From Corynebacterium gerontici (GTDB lineage Bacteria; Actinomycetota; Actinomycetes; Mycobacteriales; Mycobacteriaceae), in assembly GCF_003813985.1 (NCBI RefSeq), contig NZ_CP033897.1, positions 1,674,001 through 1,738,000 on the forward strand: 64,000 nucleotides of DNA, given 5' to 3'. The notes under the pieces are model-generated. The model did not search any database, was not told where the DNA came from, and saw nothing but the letters and a program-made list of their open reading frames with translations. Positions 63,442 to 64,000 of the stretch are shown here, piece after piece (positions within the stretch are counted from its first letter, which is position 1; every line of letters starts with the position of its first letter). A program made the translations under genes and the position numbers.

Positions 63442-63468
63442 CTCCTAACTATCGAGCAAAGTTAGGAG
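63442..63468. terminator. Perfect hairpin overlapping the nadD stop
   Basis: CTCCTAACT (63442-63450) and AGTTAGGAG (63460-63468) are perfect 9-base arms around a 9-base loop. The right arm includes the nadD stop codon. No T-run follows on either strand, so termination is uncertain. Confidence 0.5.
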
Positions 63469-64000
63469 GGGGTGGGGTCACGATCCTCGTCTGCGCCGCA
63501 GGGCGAATACAGCCGCCGCTTATTGATGTACTGCACTACCCCGTCGGGCACGAGGTACCACACGGGCATGTCTTCGTGGGCGCGTGCGCGACAGTCGGTG
63601 GATGAGATGGCCATGGCTGGTACTTCGATGAGTTCCACGCGGTGCTGGAATTTTTCGGGAATGTTGGATTCTTCCAGCACGTAGCCGGGCCGGGTCACAC
63701 CGACGAAGGTGGCGAGGTCAAACATTTTTTCCCAGTCGCGCCATGAAAGGATTTTGGCGAGGGCATCAGCACCGGTGATGAAGAATAGTTCGGCGTCGGG
63801 GAATTGTGCGCGCAGGTCGGTGAGCGTGTCGATGGTGTAAGTGGCGCCGTCTCGGTCGATGTCCACGCGCGAGACGGTGAATTGTGGGTTGCTGGCGGTG
63901 GCGATCACGGTCATGAGGTAGCGGTCCTCGGCCTCGCTGACCTCACGGTCTGCCTTTTGCCAGGGTTGCCCGGTGGGCACGAACACGACGAGTTCGAGGT
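63462..64000 (-). CDS. nadD: Nicotinate-nucleotide adenylyltransferase NadD, 5' end beyond window
   Basis: Makes nicotinate adenine dinucleotide in NAD synthesis. The frame is open to the right edge and reads [106 protein letters not shown]. The N-terminal GGTFDPIHxGH signature must lie outside the window. ISSTDCRAR near the C-terminus is the ISSTxxR motif. Confidence 0.95.
   Translation of the reverse strand, partial: LELVVFVPTGQPWQKADREVSEAEDRYLMTVIATASNPQFTVSRVDIDRDGATYTIDTLTDLRAQFPDAELFFITGADALAKILSWRDWEKMFDLATFVGVTRPGYVLEESNIPEKFQHRVELIEVPAMAISSTDCRARAHEDMPVWYLVPDGVVQYINKRRLYSPCGADEDRDPTPS

Overview
The window comes from a Corynebacterium chromosome of the C. glutamicum / C. diphtheriae type. 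The gene order glyS, ArsR regulator, zur, uppS, recO, era, ybeY, phoH, rsmE, dnaJ2, hrcA, hemW, lepA, rpsT, holA, comEC, comEA, degV, gpgP, rsfS, nadD is the conserved mycobacterial/corynebacterial backbone (Rv2357c to Rv2421c in M. tuberculosis). The stretch malQ, idi, aecD, brnQ, luciferase-like gene, ectP matches C. glutamicum. No tRNA or rRNA gene and no insertion sequence was recognised. Species was not determined.

Layout. 1-18 kb: translation, ribosome-maturation and stress genes, almost all on the minus strand and tightly overlapping. 18-23.7 kb: malQ, two small membrane proteins, a type B carboxylesterase, a maltokinase-like gene without its usual treS partner, and idi. 23.8-27.2 kb: envelope genes, namely a PPE/type VII-secretion-like protein with a low-complexity Gly/Ala tail and two lipoproteins. 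27.4-39.5 kb: transport and amino-acid metabolism (fused ABC exporter, aecD, brnQ, ectP, and a four-gene peptide/nickel-type ABC importer). 39.5-49.4 kb: mixed accessory and core genes (HNH/DUF222 protein, CPBP protease, SDR-TspO fusion, S33 peptidase, a self-contained XRE regulator/membrane protein pair, lepA, a PemK-like protein). 50.2-56.6 kb: a CRISPR-Cas locus inserted between rpsT and the holA-com region. 56.6-64 kb: MOSC, LysE, ankyrin, holA, comEC/comEA, degV, gpgP, rsfS and nadD (cut by the window end).

The most striking feature is the type I-E CRISPR locus. It has a 32-repeat array, an apparent leader, and intact cas2, cas1 and cas6e. One apparent deletion joins the first half of cas3 to the body of cas5e, out of frame. 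The cas3 second helicase domain, cse1 (cas8e), cse2, cas7 and the start of cas5e are all missing. The machinery to acquire spacers and process crRNA is kept while Cascade and a complete Cas3 are gone.

Second, two short DNA motifs recur far above chance on both strands, in genes and between them. Motif A has the core CGTCGAAAAGCTT (variant CGTCGACAAGCTT), often extended to GCGTGGGCGTCGAAAAGCTT. Motif B is GTCAATGCGAGCG. Several copies are paired as inverted repeats in intergenic DNA, as DNA-uptake sequences are in Neisseria and Haemophilus, and the com genes are in the same window. That functional link is inference only. Neither motif was found inside the cas/array block.
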